In this document: in pieces, positions 1-5,597 of the stretch
Position numbering within the stretch: position 1 is the stretch's first letter
Layout of the letters: every line of letters starts with the position of its first letter
From: Pelobacter sp. UBA5610
GTDB taxonomy: Bacteria; Desulfobacterota; Desulfuromonadia; Desulfuromonadales; Syntrophotaleaceae
Assembly (NCBI GenBank): GCA_002424645.1
Contig: DIKU01000101.1
Span: forward strand, 1 to 5,597
DNA: 5,597 nt
Direction: 5' to 3'
Position numbers and translations under genes: made by a program
The notes under the pieces: model-generated
Told to the model about the DNA's origin: nothing
The model's input: the letters and a program-made list of their open reading frames with translations, nothing else
The model's database searches: none

Positions 1-95
1 GACCTCCCCGCAGAGGATTAAACCTTGAGTCGGATAAGATATATTATGTAAACCAAAATATATTATATACTTTAGACAAGGAACGATGGCACCTG
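1..95. other. AT-rich spacer downstream of recG
   Basis: This stretch has no ORF and no clear terminator. The 9-base word ATATATTAT occurs twice, at 39-47 and 58-66, in a very AT-rich block. On the minus strand a TATAAT hexamer occurs in this block, but I find no -35 element at the right distance, so a promoter is not supported. At the extreme left the minus strand reads GGGGAGG (positions 9-3), which would suit a ribosome binding site for a further minus-strand gene starting just outside the window. Confidence 0.35.
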
Positions 96-2249
96 TCACC
101 CGAGACTTGCCAGCTCCAGTCGGTCGCCCCAGCGGTCTTTAAGGGCTTGACGTAATTCTGCATAACGATCGGATGTTAAAAACGCAGGATCTTCTGCAAT
201 GGCAAAGGCTTCCTGTCGGGCCTGTTCCAATATGCGTCCGTCACGCAATAGATTTGCAACGCGGAAATCGGGTAACCCTGACTGCCGGGTTCCTAAAAAC
301 TCCCCGGGGCCTCTGATTTCCAAATCGGCTTCAGCGATTTTAAAGCCATCCGTGGTAGCTGCCATGACATCGAGTCGTTTTTGACCATCGTCACTGCATC
401 GTTGCGATTTTATCAACAAACAATAACTCTGATGACCACCACGACCGACCCTGCCACGTAACTGATGCAACTGCGCCAGACCGAAGCGTTCCGCATGTTC
501 GATCATCATTACCGTGGCATTGGGAACGTCGATGCCTACTTCAATAACTGTTGTGGAGACAAGGATATCCAAGGCGCCGGATTTGAACAATCGCATGATA
601 CCTTCTTTTTCGTCTGAACGCATTTTGCCATGGAGCACGCCAATGCGTCGGTCTGGGTATACATGCTCCTGCAGGTACGCAGCTCCCTCGGTGGCGGCCA
701 TGAGGTCACTTTTTTCTGTTTCTTCCACCAAGGGGTAAACAATATAAGCCTGTCGACCTTTGGCAAGTTCATCCGAAATTTTATGATAAGCACTTCTGCG
801 TTGGCTTTCTGTCACGATTTTGGTTAGAACCGGACTGCGCCCTGGGGGCAATTCGTCAATGACAGACAAAGAAAGGTCGCCGTATACGGTAAGGGCGAGA
901 GTTCGAGGGATAGGTGTTGCGGTCATTACCAATAAGTCGGGATGTTTGCCCTTGTGCCTGAGAGAGGCGCGCTGTAGAACTCCGAAGCGATGCTGTTCAT
1001 CGATAATGCCTAACCCAAGTTGTGCGAACTGGACGTCATCCTGCAATACTGCATGGGTGCCCACAACCATGTGAGCAGACCCATCACGCAGTTGTTGCAG
1101 AATTTCTCGCCGTTGAGCCACCGTGGTGGATCCGGTCAGAAAGACAACGGTTAAGCCAAGGTCTACCATCCATTGGTGAAATTGCAGAAAGTGCTGTTCC
1201 GCTAAAATTTCTGTAGGAGCGACAACCGCAACTTGAGTATTGTTTTCTATGGCGACCAGCGCGGCCATAAGTGCAACCACGGTCTTTCCGCTGCCGACAT
1301 CACCCTGTAAAAGACGATTCATGGGGTGTGGCGCCATCATATCCCGCTTAATTTCGCCAAGGACCCTTCGTTGTGCTTCGGTTAGCCTGAAAGGCAACAT
1401 CTTTGCCAATGGTTTTGTATATAAGTGTTCGACCTGGAACGCATGACCTTCTTCCAGCAGTACACCTCGATGTTTAAGGGCCATCCCAAGTTCCAGATAG
1501 AACAGCTCATCGAAAATCAGGGTGTATTTAGCCGGACTTCTGCCCTCTTCCAATTCACTTAATGAGGAATCGGTGTCAGGAAAGTGTACCTGGCGCAGCG
1601 CATCGGCCAAAGGCAGAAGTGGCTGTCTTTTTAAGACTTCATCCGGCAGCGGCGATACAGCAAATTCGGCAAAACGATCGACAATCTGTTTCCAGATTTT
1701 ACGGGCGGTTTTTTGAGTCAGCCCCTCTGTAAGAGGATAAACCGGTAGAATGTGACCAAAAGTGAGAGGATCGGACTGTAATAGTTCTAATGGCCCTTGC
1801 CCGTCAGCCAGGAATTCAACATCAGGGTGGTGAACTTCGGTCACACCTCCAAAACGTTTTACATCTCCACAAAATATGGCTCTTCTGCCGACGGGATACT
1901 GTTTCTCAATCCAGTTTTTTCTATAATGAAACCACTTGAGACTGATGGTGCCGCTTCCGTCTCCGACAATTACCTCATACAGCCTACGGCGGGAGCGGGA
2001 GGTAGTTTTTTCACCCGAGGTGAGAACCTCTCCGAAAAAAAGCTCCCTCGAATCCGGTTTTACTTTGGCGATGGGGATAAGTTGACGACGGTCTTCGTAG
2101 CGGAATGGCAGCGTGTAAAGGGCATGTTCAACGGTGGAAAGACCCATTTTAGAGAGTTTTTCCGCCAGACGTGGTCCAACCCCCCGGATTGCATCCAAGG
2201 GGGTGGTGAGGTAGGTGTGGCATTGTGCATAGGTGGGCTTAAGGGACAT
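96..2249 (-). CDS. recG: ATP-dependent DNA helicase RecG
   Basis: RecG is a cytoplasmic superfamily 2 DNA translocase that remodels branched DNA (stalled forks, Holliday junctions, D-loops and R-loops) during replication restart and recombinational repair. The 717-residue protein is complete and close to the usual family length (about 690 in E. coli). Residues about 15-50 hold the helix-hairpin-like entry segment (IRGVGPRLAEKL, then LPFRYEDRR). Residues about 70-150 form the OB-fold wedge domain that splits the fork. The helicase motifs follow in order: Walker A GDVGSGKT (316-323), the Walker B box DEQH (417-420) followed by RFG, motif III TATPIPRT (443-450), and motif VI QLRGRVGRG (596-604). 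The RecG-specific TRG region is at about 641-663 (ADLEIRGPGEFLGTRQSGLP). No key residue is missing. The ATG at 2249 is chosen because a strong AGGAGGG lies 8 bases upstream and the N-terminal alignment fits. The gene starts 16 bases after the DUF1858 stop, so translation is probably coupled. The stop is TGA, and no convincing terminator follows within the window. Confidence 0.98.
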   Translation of the reverse strand: MSLKPTYAQCHTYLTTPLDAIRGVGPRLAEKLSKMGLSTVEHALYTLPFRYEDRRQLIPIAKVKPDSRELFFGEVLTSGEKTTSRSRRRLYEVIVGDGSGTISLKWFHYRKNWIEKQYPVGRRAIFCGDVKRFGGVTEVHHPDVEFLADGQGPLELLQSDPLTFGHILPVYPLTEGLTQKTARKIWKQIVDRFAEFAVSPLPDEVLKRQPLLPLADALRQVHFPDTDSSLSELEEGRSPAKYTLIFDELFYLELGMALKHRGVLLEEGHAFQVEHLYTKPLAKMLPFRLTEAQRRVLGEIKRDMMAPHPMNRLLQGDVGSGKTVVALMAALVAIENNTQVAVVAPTEILAEQHFLQFHQWMVDLGLTVVFLTGSTTVAQRREILQQLRDGSAHMVVGTHAVLQDDVQFAQLGLGIIDEQHRFGVLQRASLRHKGKHPDLLVMTATPIPRTLALTVYGDLSLSVIDELPPGRSPVLTKIVTESQRRSAYHKISDELAKGRQAYIVYPLVEETEKSDLMAATEGAAYLQEHVYPDRRIGVLHGKMRSDEKEGIMRLFKSGALDILVSTTVIEVGIDVPNATVMMIEHAERFGLAQLHQLRGRVGRGGHQSYCLLIKSQRCSDDGQKRLDVMAATTDGFKIAEADLEIRGPGEFLGTRQSGLPDFRVANLLRDGRILEQARQEAFAIAEDPAFLTSDRYAELRQALKDRWGDRLELASLG

Positions 2250-2257
2250 GTCCCCTG

Positions 2258-2264
2258 CCCTCCT
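2258..2264 (-). promoter_or_regulatory. Shine-Dalgarno of recG
   Basis: The minus strand reads AGGAGGG followed by an 8-base spacer and the recG ATG. It begins one base after the TAA stop of the upstream DUF1858 gene. This decides the recG start and implies that ribosomes finishing the small gene can reload directly onto recG. Confidence 0.85.
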
Positions 2265-2265
2265 A

Positions 2266-2469
2266 TTAATTGTCGAGTGCGGCGTTGAGATCTTTTAGAA
2301 GATCATCGACATTAACGCCGTGGGCATTGGCACCCTGCTCAAGAGTTTCAAACTTGGCGGCTGCACACCCAAGGCAACCCATTTTATACTTCGTGAAAAC
2401 CTGAACCACCTTTTGACCGTGGGCAAGAATTTCGTTGAACTTCATATCCTTGGTGATTTTCTGGCTCAT
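2266..2469 (-). CDS. DUF1858 / hybrid-cluster-associated redox disulfide protein
   Basis: This is a 67-residue soluble protein with no signal peptide and no membrane segment. It has the hallmark of the small DUF1858 family (the 'hybrid cluster protein-associated redox disulfide' type): an N-terminal helix-forming part beginning ITKDMKFNEIL, then KYKMGCLGC with two cysteines at 32 and 35 in a CxxC arrangement, and a C-terminal helical part with LEQGANAHGVNVDDLLKDLN. The family is widespread in anaerobes. The CxxC pair is presumed to form a redox-active disulfide or to bind a metal, but no reaction or partner is established that I know of. The ATG at 2469 has an AGGAG-type Shine-Dalgarno about 10 bases upstream. 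The gene lies 44 bases after greA and 16 bases before recG on the same strand, so it is probably co-transcribed with both. No hybrid-cluster protein gene is present here, so that family name should not be read as a function. Family assignment is confident; biological role is unknown. Confidence 0.88.
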   Translation of the reverse strand: MSQKITKDMKFNEILAHGQKVVQVFTKYKMGCLGCAAAKFETLEQGANAHGVNVDDLLKDLNAALDN

Positions 2470-2479
2470 GATGTTAGCT

Positions 2480-2486
2480 CTCCTGT
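2480..2486 (-). promoter_or_regulatory. Shine-Dalgarno of the DUF1858 gene
   Basis: The minus strand upstream of the start reads CAGGAGAGCTAACATC and then ATG. AGGAGAG is a good match to the anti-Shine-Dalgarno at an acceptable distance of about 10 bases. It supports 2469 as the start and shows that this small gene is meant to be translated independently of greA. Confidence 0.75.
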
Positions 2487-2513
2487 GAATTGGCTCGGAT
2501 GCACAACGTACAT

Positions 2514-2990
2514 TTACATGTATTGAATGTTGACAACTTCATAGATTTTCAAGCCGGAAGGCACCTTGATGCGGACTTCATCATCCATGCGATGCCCGAT
2601 AAGAGCTCTACCTACCGGTGAGGTAACAGAAATTTTGCCGAGTTTAAGATCAGCTTCATCTTCCCCGACGATGCGATAGGTTACTTCGCTCTCGGTATCC
2701 ACGTCGAACAAAGTGACATGAGCTCCAAAGACGATCTTGTCGGTAACGACAGAGCCGGGCTTGATAACTTCGGCCCGTGCAATTTTGTCATTGAGTTCCT
2801 TGATGCGTCCTTCAATAAAACCCTGACGGTTTTTTGCGGCATCGTATTCGGCATTTTCGGAAAGGTCGCCATGACTGCGTGCTTCTGCGATATCCTGTAC
2901 AACCTTGGGGCGCTCAATACGAATAAGACGTTTCAATTCCTCTTGGAGGCTGCGGTATCCTTCTTCAGTCATTGGAATGCTTTGGGACAT
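2514..2990 (-). CDS. greA: Transcription elongation factor GreA
   Basis: GreA enters the secondary channel of RNA polymerase and stimulates cleavage of the backtracked RNA 3' end, rescuing arrested complexes and improving fidelity. The protein is complete at 158 residues, the same as the E. coli family member. Residues about 1-76 form the antiparallel coiled coil. Its tip carries HGDLSENAEYDAA with the acidic pair Asp42 and Glu45, equivalent to the catalytic Asp41 and Glu44 of E. coli GreA. Residues about 80-158 form the FKBP-like C-terminal domain, with the typical SPVGRALIGHRMDDEVRI segment. The start at 2990 gives the expected N-terminus (MSQSIPMTEEGY). The alternative Met at residue 7 has no better ribosome site. 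The Shine-Dalgarno is weak: AAGGG lies 12 bases from the ATG. The gene is 115 bases downstream of carB and preceded by two hairpins, so expression may be partly separated from carB. Nothing in the protein is unusual. Confidence 0.97.
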   Translation of the reverse strand: MSQSIPMTEEGYRSLQEELKRLIRIERPKVVQDIAEARSHGDLSENAEYDAAKNRQGFIEGRIKELNDKIARAEVIKPGSVVTDKIVFGAHVTLFDVDTESEVTYRIVGEDEADLKLGKISVTSPVGRALIGHRMDDEVRIKVPSGLKIYEVVNIQYM

Positions 2991-3013
2991 GATTCGATCT
3001 AACCCTTTTCTGT

Positions 3014-3042
3014 AAAAATCAGCGGGCGGGTAAACCCGCCCG
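3014..3042 (-). terminator. GC-rich hairpin with short T-run in the greA leader
   Basis: The stem pairs 3023-3030 with 3035-3042: 8 bp, all G-C, with a TTTA loop on the minus strand. The minus strand then continues CTGA and a run of five T (3018-3014). This resembles an intrinsic terminator, but the T-run is short and set off by four bases, so it may be leaky. It sits about 33 bases upstream of the greA ATG. It could end carB transcripts, or act as an attenuator or partial terminator in a greA leader. The hairpin is directly visible; its function is inferred. Confidence 0.5.
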
Positions 3043-3081
3043 ACTTGTTAATCAACTAGTGTTTTTGACTAATATATACTC

Positions 3082-3106
3082 AAAATGCCGCCAGGTAAGT
3101 GGCGGC
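3082..3106 (-). terminator. Possible terminator hairpin at the carB stop codon
   Basis: On the minus strand the inverted repeat GCCGCCA, loop CTTACC, TGGCGGC (7-bp stem, 3106-3100 with 3093-3087) starts on the last base of the carB TAG stop. It is followed directly by ATTTTG, with four T at 3085-3082. The stem is GC-rich but short, and the T-run is minimal, so termination is probably partial. It may also protect the carB mRNA 3' end. A terminating ribosome would cover the first arm. Confidence 0.45.
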
Positions 3107-5597
3107 TATTGCCTCGAATAATACTCTTGAAGGGGAACCACGTCAAGTTTTTCTCGGCCCAGAGATAAAACAGCGTCTACTGCAGCAATGATGCCTTCCA
3201 GAGTTGTGTAATAAGCAATGTTGTTCATCAGAGCTGTACGTCGAATGGAATAGGAATCCGCCACGGAGTGTGGACCGAATGTGGTGTTGAATACCATGGC
3301 GATTTCTTTGCTCTTCAGTGCATCAACGATATGCGGGCGGCCTTCCTTGACCTTGTTGATAGCGGTAACGGGCAAACCGTTGGATTCCAGAAAGGCTGCG
3401 GTGCCACGGGTTGCGACCAGATTGAATCCACCTGCGACAAGACGTCGGGCGGGCTCGATAAAAGTTTCCTTGTCCCCGTCTTTAAGGCTGACAAACACAT
3501 TACCTTTTACAGGCAAATGCACACCGGCAGCCAGCTGTGATTTGGCAAAGGCCTGGTAGAAGTTGGTGTCGATGCCCATAACCTCGCCGGTCGATTTCAT
3601 TTCGGGTCCGAGCAGTGTATCGACCCCGGGGAACTTAACAAAAGGAAATACGGCTTCCTTAACGGAGACATGGGTAGGAATGATTTCATCCTTAATGCCG
3701 AGATCATTCAGGGTTTTTCCAGCCATCACCTGGGCAGCCAATTTGGCCAATTGCCGATTCGTGGCTTTGGAAACGAAAGGCACGGTGCGACTGGCTCGGG
3801 GATTAACCTCAAGCAGATAGATCGTGTCATCCTTGACGGCAAATTGTATATTCATCAACCCGACTACGCCTAGTTCCAGGGCCAACTCGCGGGTCTGGCG
3901 ACGGATTTCATCGACGATTTCCGATTTAAGGGAGAACGGTGGCAGCGCACAAGCGGAATCACCCGAATGAATACCGGCTTCCTCAATATGCTGCATAATC
4001 CCACCAATGACAACATCGCGGCCATCACTCAGTGCATCGACGTCAACCTCGATGGCATGTACAAGGAATTTATCGACCAAAATCGGATGGTCGGGCGAAG
4101 CCTGTACAGCATTTTGCATGTAGCTGCGCAGTGCGTCGACATGATAAACAATTTCCATGGCACGTCCACCGAGAACGTAGGACGGACGGACAACAACCGG
4201 ATAACCGATCCTTTCGGCAATTTTCTCGGCTTCATCAAAAGAACGTGCAAGGCCATTGTCAGGCTGCAGCAGATTGAGCTTGAACAACAATGCCTGAAAA
4301 CGCTCCCGGTCTTCTGCGCGATCGATGGCATCGGGTGTCGTGCCGAGAATGGGGACGCCTGCCTGTTCAAGCGCGACAGCAAGCTTCAAAGGGGTCTGTC
4401 CGCCGAACTGAACGATGACTCCGAGTGGTTTCTCGATATGAACGATTTCGAGGACATCTTCAAAGGTCAGAGGTTCAAAGTAGAGACGATCAGACGTGTC
4501 ATAGTCAGTAGAAACCGTTTCCGGGTTACAGTTGACCATAATGGTCTCATACCCGTCGTCAGCCAATGCCATGACACCGTGCACGCAACAATAGTCAAAC
4601 TCGATACCTTGCCCTATCCGGTTGGGGCCGCCACCCAGAATCATGACCTTTTTACGATCGGTAGGCATGGCTTCGCATTCGGTTTCATAGGTAGAGTAGA
4701 GATACGGAGTATGGGCAACGAACTCGGCTCCGCAGGTATCGACGCGTTTGTATACCGGTCGGATGCCAAAACCGATACGCAGTTGGCGTACTTCGGCTTC
4801 GGTTTTACCAAACAATTGCGCGAGGCGTCGATCGGAAAAGCCGTTTTGCTTGGCATCGCGCAGCAAGGCAGGCCATTCGGCATCATCCATGGGCAAGTCC
4901 GCAAGTTTAACCAGTCCCTCTTCCATCTCAACGATTTGCTGGATCTGGAACAGGAACCAAGGGTCGATGCGGGTCACTGCATGAACCTGTGCAATATCCA
5001 TATTGGCACGGAAGGCGTCGGCGACAAACCAGATGCGTTCCCAGTTGGGAACATGCAACTTGGTGCTGAGTAATTCCTGCTCGGCATCGCTGAGAGGACG
5101 GCCCCATTCCTGCGGTGACTCGAACAGGCGACTTTCGAAACCATAAGAACCGATTTCCATGGAACGAAGCCCTTTTTGTAGACTTTCCTTAAAGGTCCGT
5201 CCAATGGACATGGCTTCACCAACGGATTTCATCTGAGTGGTAAGGGTGCTGTCCGCCTGAGGAAATTTTTCAAAGGTAAATCGCGGAATTTTGGTAACCA
5301 CGTAATCGATGGTCGGCTCAAAGGATGCGAAAGTTTCCCTGGTGATATCGTTCGGGATTTCATCCAGAGTGTAACCGATTGACAGTTTGGCGGCAATTTT
5401 CGCGATAGGAAACCCTGTGGCCTTCGAGGCCAGAGCGGAAGAACGCGATACACGAGGGTTCATCTCGATAACCGCAAGGCGCCCATCGACGGGATTGATG
5501 CCGAACTGAATATTGGAACCTCCGGTATCAACACCGATCTCACGGATGATCTTTATAGAGGCATCACGCAGTATCTGGTATTCCTTGTCGGTCAGGG
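3106..5597 (-). CDS. carB: Carbamoyl-phosphate synthase large subunit (5' part missing)
   Basis: CarB takes ammonia delivered from glutamine by CarA, plus bicarbonate and two ATP, and makes carbamoyl phosphate for pyrimidine and arginine synthesis. The window holds 829 complete codons. The reading frame runs off the right edge, and the first visible residues (LTDKEYQ) match about residue 256 of the 1073-residue E. coli protein, so about a quarter is missing. The Met at 5463 is internal (it lies in VIEMNPRVSRSS) and is not the start. In fragment numbering: residues 1 to about 147 are the end of the first ATP-grasp (carboxyphosphate) domain, with the metal/ATP-binding EMNPR at 44-48. About 148-297 is the oligomerisation domain. 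About 298-680 is the second ATP-grasp (carbamate kinase) domain, with GGGPNRIGQGIEFDYCC at about 321-337, GGQTP at 398-402, HSGDSACALPP at 543-553 and EVNPRASRT at 596-604. About 697-829 is the C-terminal MGS-like allosteric domain (ATRGTA, NKVKEGRPHI, NTTFGP), the site that binds UMP and IMP in E. coli. All visible motifs are intact. The stop is TAG. carA is expected upstream, outside the window. Confidence 0.97.
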   Translation of the reverse strand, partial: LTDKEYQILRDASIKIIREIGVDTGGSNIQFGINPVDGRLAVIEMNPRVSRSSALASKATGFPIAKIAAKLSIGYTLDEIPNDITRETFASFEPTIDYVVTKIPRFTFEKFPQADSTLTTQMKSVGEAMSIGRTFKESLQKGLRSMEIGSYGFESRLFESPQEWGRPLSDAEQELLSTKLHVPNWERIWFVADAFRANMDIAQVHAVTRIDPWFLFQIQQIVEMEEGLVKLADLPMDDAEWPALLRDAKQNGFSDRRLAQLFGKTEAEVRQLRIGFGIRPVYKRVDTCGAEFVAHTPYLYSTYETECEAMPTDRKKVMILGGGPNRIGQGIEFDYCCVHGVMALADDGYETIMVNCNPETVSTDYDTSDRLYFEPLTFEDVLEIVHIEKPLGVIVQFGGQTPLKLAVALEQAGVPILGTTPDAIDRAEDRERFQALLFKLNLLQPDNGLARSFDEAEKIAERIGYPVVVRPSYVLGGRAMEIVYHVDALRSYMQNAVQASPDHPILVDKFLVHAIEVDVDALSDGRDVVIGGIMQHIEEAGIHSGDSACALPPFSLKSEIVDEIRRQTRELALELGVVGLMNIQFAVKDDTIYLLEVNPRASRTVPFVSKATNRQLAKLAAQVMAGKTLNDLGIKDEIIPTHVSVKEAVFPFVKFPGVDTLLGPEMKSTGEVMGIDTNFYQAFAKSQLAAGVHLPVKGNVFVSLKDGDKETFIEPARRLVAGGFNLVATRGTAAFLESNGLPVTAINKVKEGRPHIVDALKSKEIAMVFNTTFGPHSVADSYSIRRTALMNNIAYYTTLEGIIAAVDAVLSLGREKLDVVPLQEYYSRQ

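Noticed and set aside
3..16. CCTC / GAGG mini-hairpin at the left edge
   Set aside because: It has only four base pairs and no T-run. The GGGGAGG strand is better explained as a possible ribosome site.
1797..2288. A 163-codon plus-strand open frame over the 5' part of recG
   Set aside because: It is in the same codon register opposite recG, has no recognisable domain, and overlaps a well-supported gene and its ribosome site.
2509..2522. Inverted repeat TACAT / ATGTA around the greA stop codon
   Set aside because: It has only 5 AT-rich base pairs with no T-run, so it is expected by chance and is too weak for a terminator.
3055..3083. Possible greA promoter on the minus strand, TTGAGT with a 17-base spacer
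   Set aside because: The -10 position reads ACTAGT, only three of six matches to TATAAT. The nearby TATATT has no -35 match at 16-18 bases. It is not strong enough to annotate.
3967..5073. A 368-codon open frame on the plus strand inside carB
   Set aside because: It is exactly codon-for-codon opposite the carB frame. Such frames stay open when the real gene avoids Leu TTA/CTA and Ser TCA codons. The opposite strand encodes unmistakable CarB throughout, and the antisense product has no recognisable motif.
3106..5463. CarB read as a complete 785-residue protein starting at the Met at 5463
   Set aside because: The frame stays open to the window edge, and the upstream residues continue the CarB alignment (LTDKEYQ through VIEMNPR). 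This Met is internal, and the gene is cut by the window edge.
1..5597. Search for mobile elements, CRISPR repeats, tRNA or rRNA, riboswitches or defence genes
   Set aside because: None is visible. The window is nearly filled by four conserved housekeeping-type genes in one orientation, with short spacers.

Overview
This 5.6-kb window is an ordinary bacterial chromosomal housekeeping segment. All four genes lie on the minus strand, so transcription runs from the right edge to the left edge. In that order they are carB (large subunit of carbamoyl-phosphate synthase, with its 5' part cut off by the right edge), greA (transcript-cleavage factor), a 67-residue CxxC protein of the DUF1858 / hybrid-cluster-protein-associated redox disulfide type, and recG (branched-DNA helicase). 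About 95% of the window is coding and no gene-free stretch exceeds about 115 bases.

Layout from left to right. Positions 1-95 are AT-rich spacer downstream of recG, ending at the left edge in a purine-rich Shine-Dalgarno-like stretch on the minus strand. Positions 96-2249 are recG. Positions 2250-2265 are a 16-base gap holding a strong Shine-Dalgarno for recG. Positions 2266-2469 are the DUF1858 gene. Positions 2470-2513 are a 44-base gap with a Shine-Dalgarno for that gene. Positions 2514-2990 are greA. Positions 2991-3105 are an intergenic region with two GC-rich hairpins. Positions 3106-5597 are carB, truncated by the window edge.

Organism. The protein sequences are of a Gram-negative type. 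The order carB, greA, small DUF1858 protein suggests an anaerobic delta-proteobacterium (Desulfobacterota, Desulfuromonadales or Geobacter/Pelobacter-like), where DUF1858 proteins are common. This is inferred from gene content and memory of such genomes, not proven by the sequence.

How the genes relate. CarB makes carbamoyl phosphate for pyrimidine and arginine synthesis. GreA rescues backtracked RNA polymerase, and RecG remodels stalled forks and R-loops, so greA and recG both fit the theme of keeping transcription and replication moving. The greA-DUF1858-recG part is tightly packed and probably one transcript. The two hairpins after carB probably end or reduce carB read-through, and the one nearer greA could act as a leader attenuator. 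I found no mobile element, CRISPR array, RNA gene or candidate new system. The points most worth checking are the greA leader hairpin and the redox protein placed between greA and recG.
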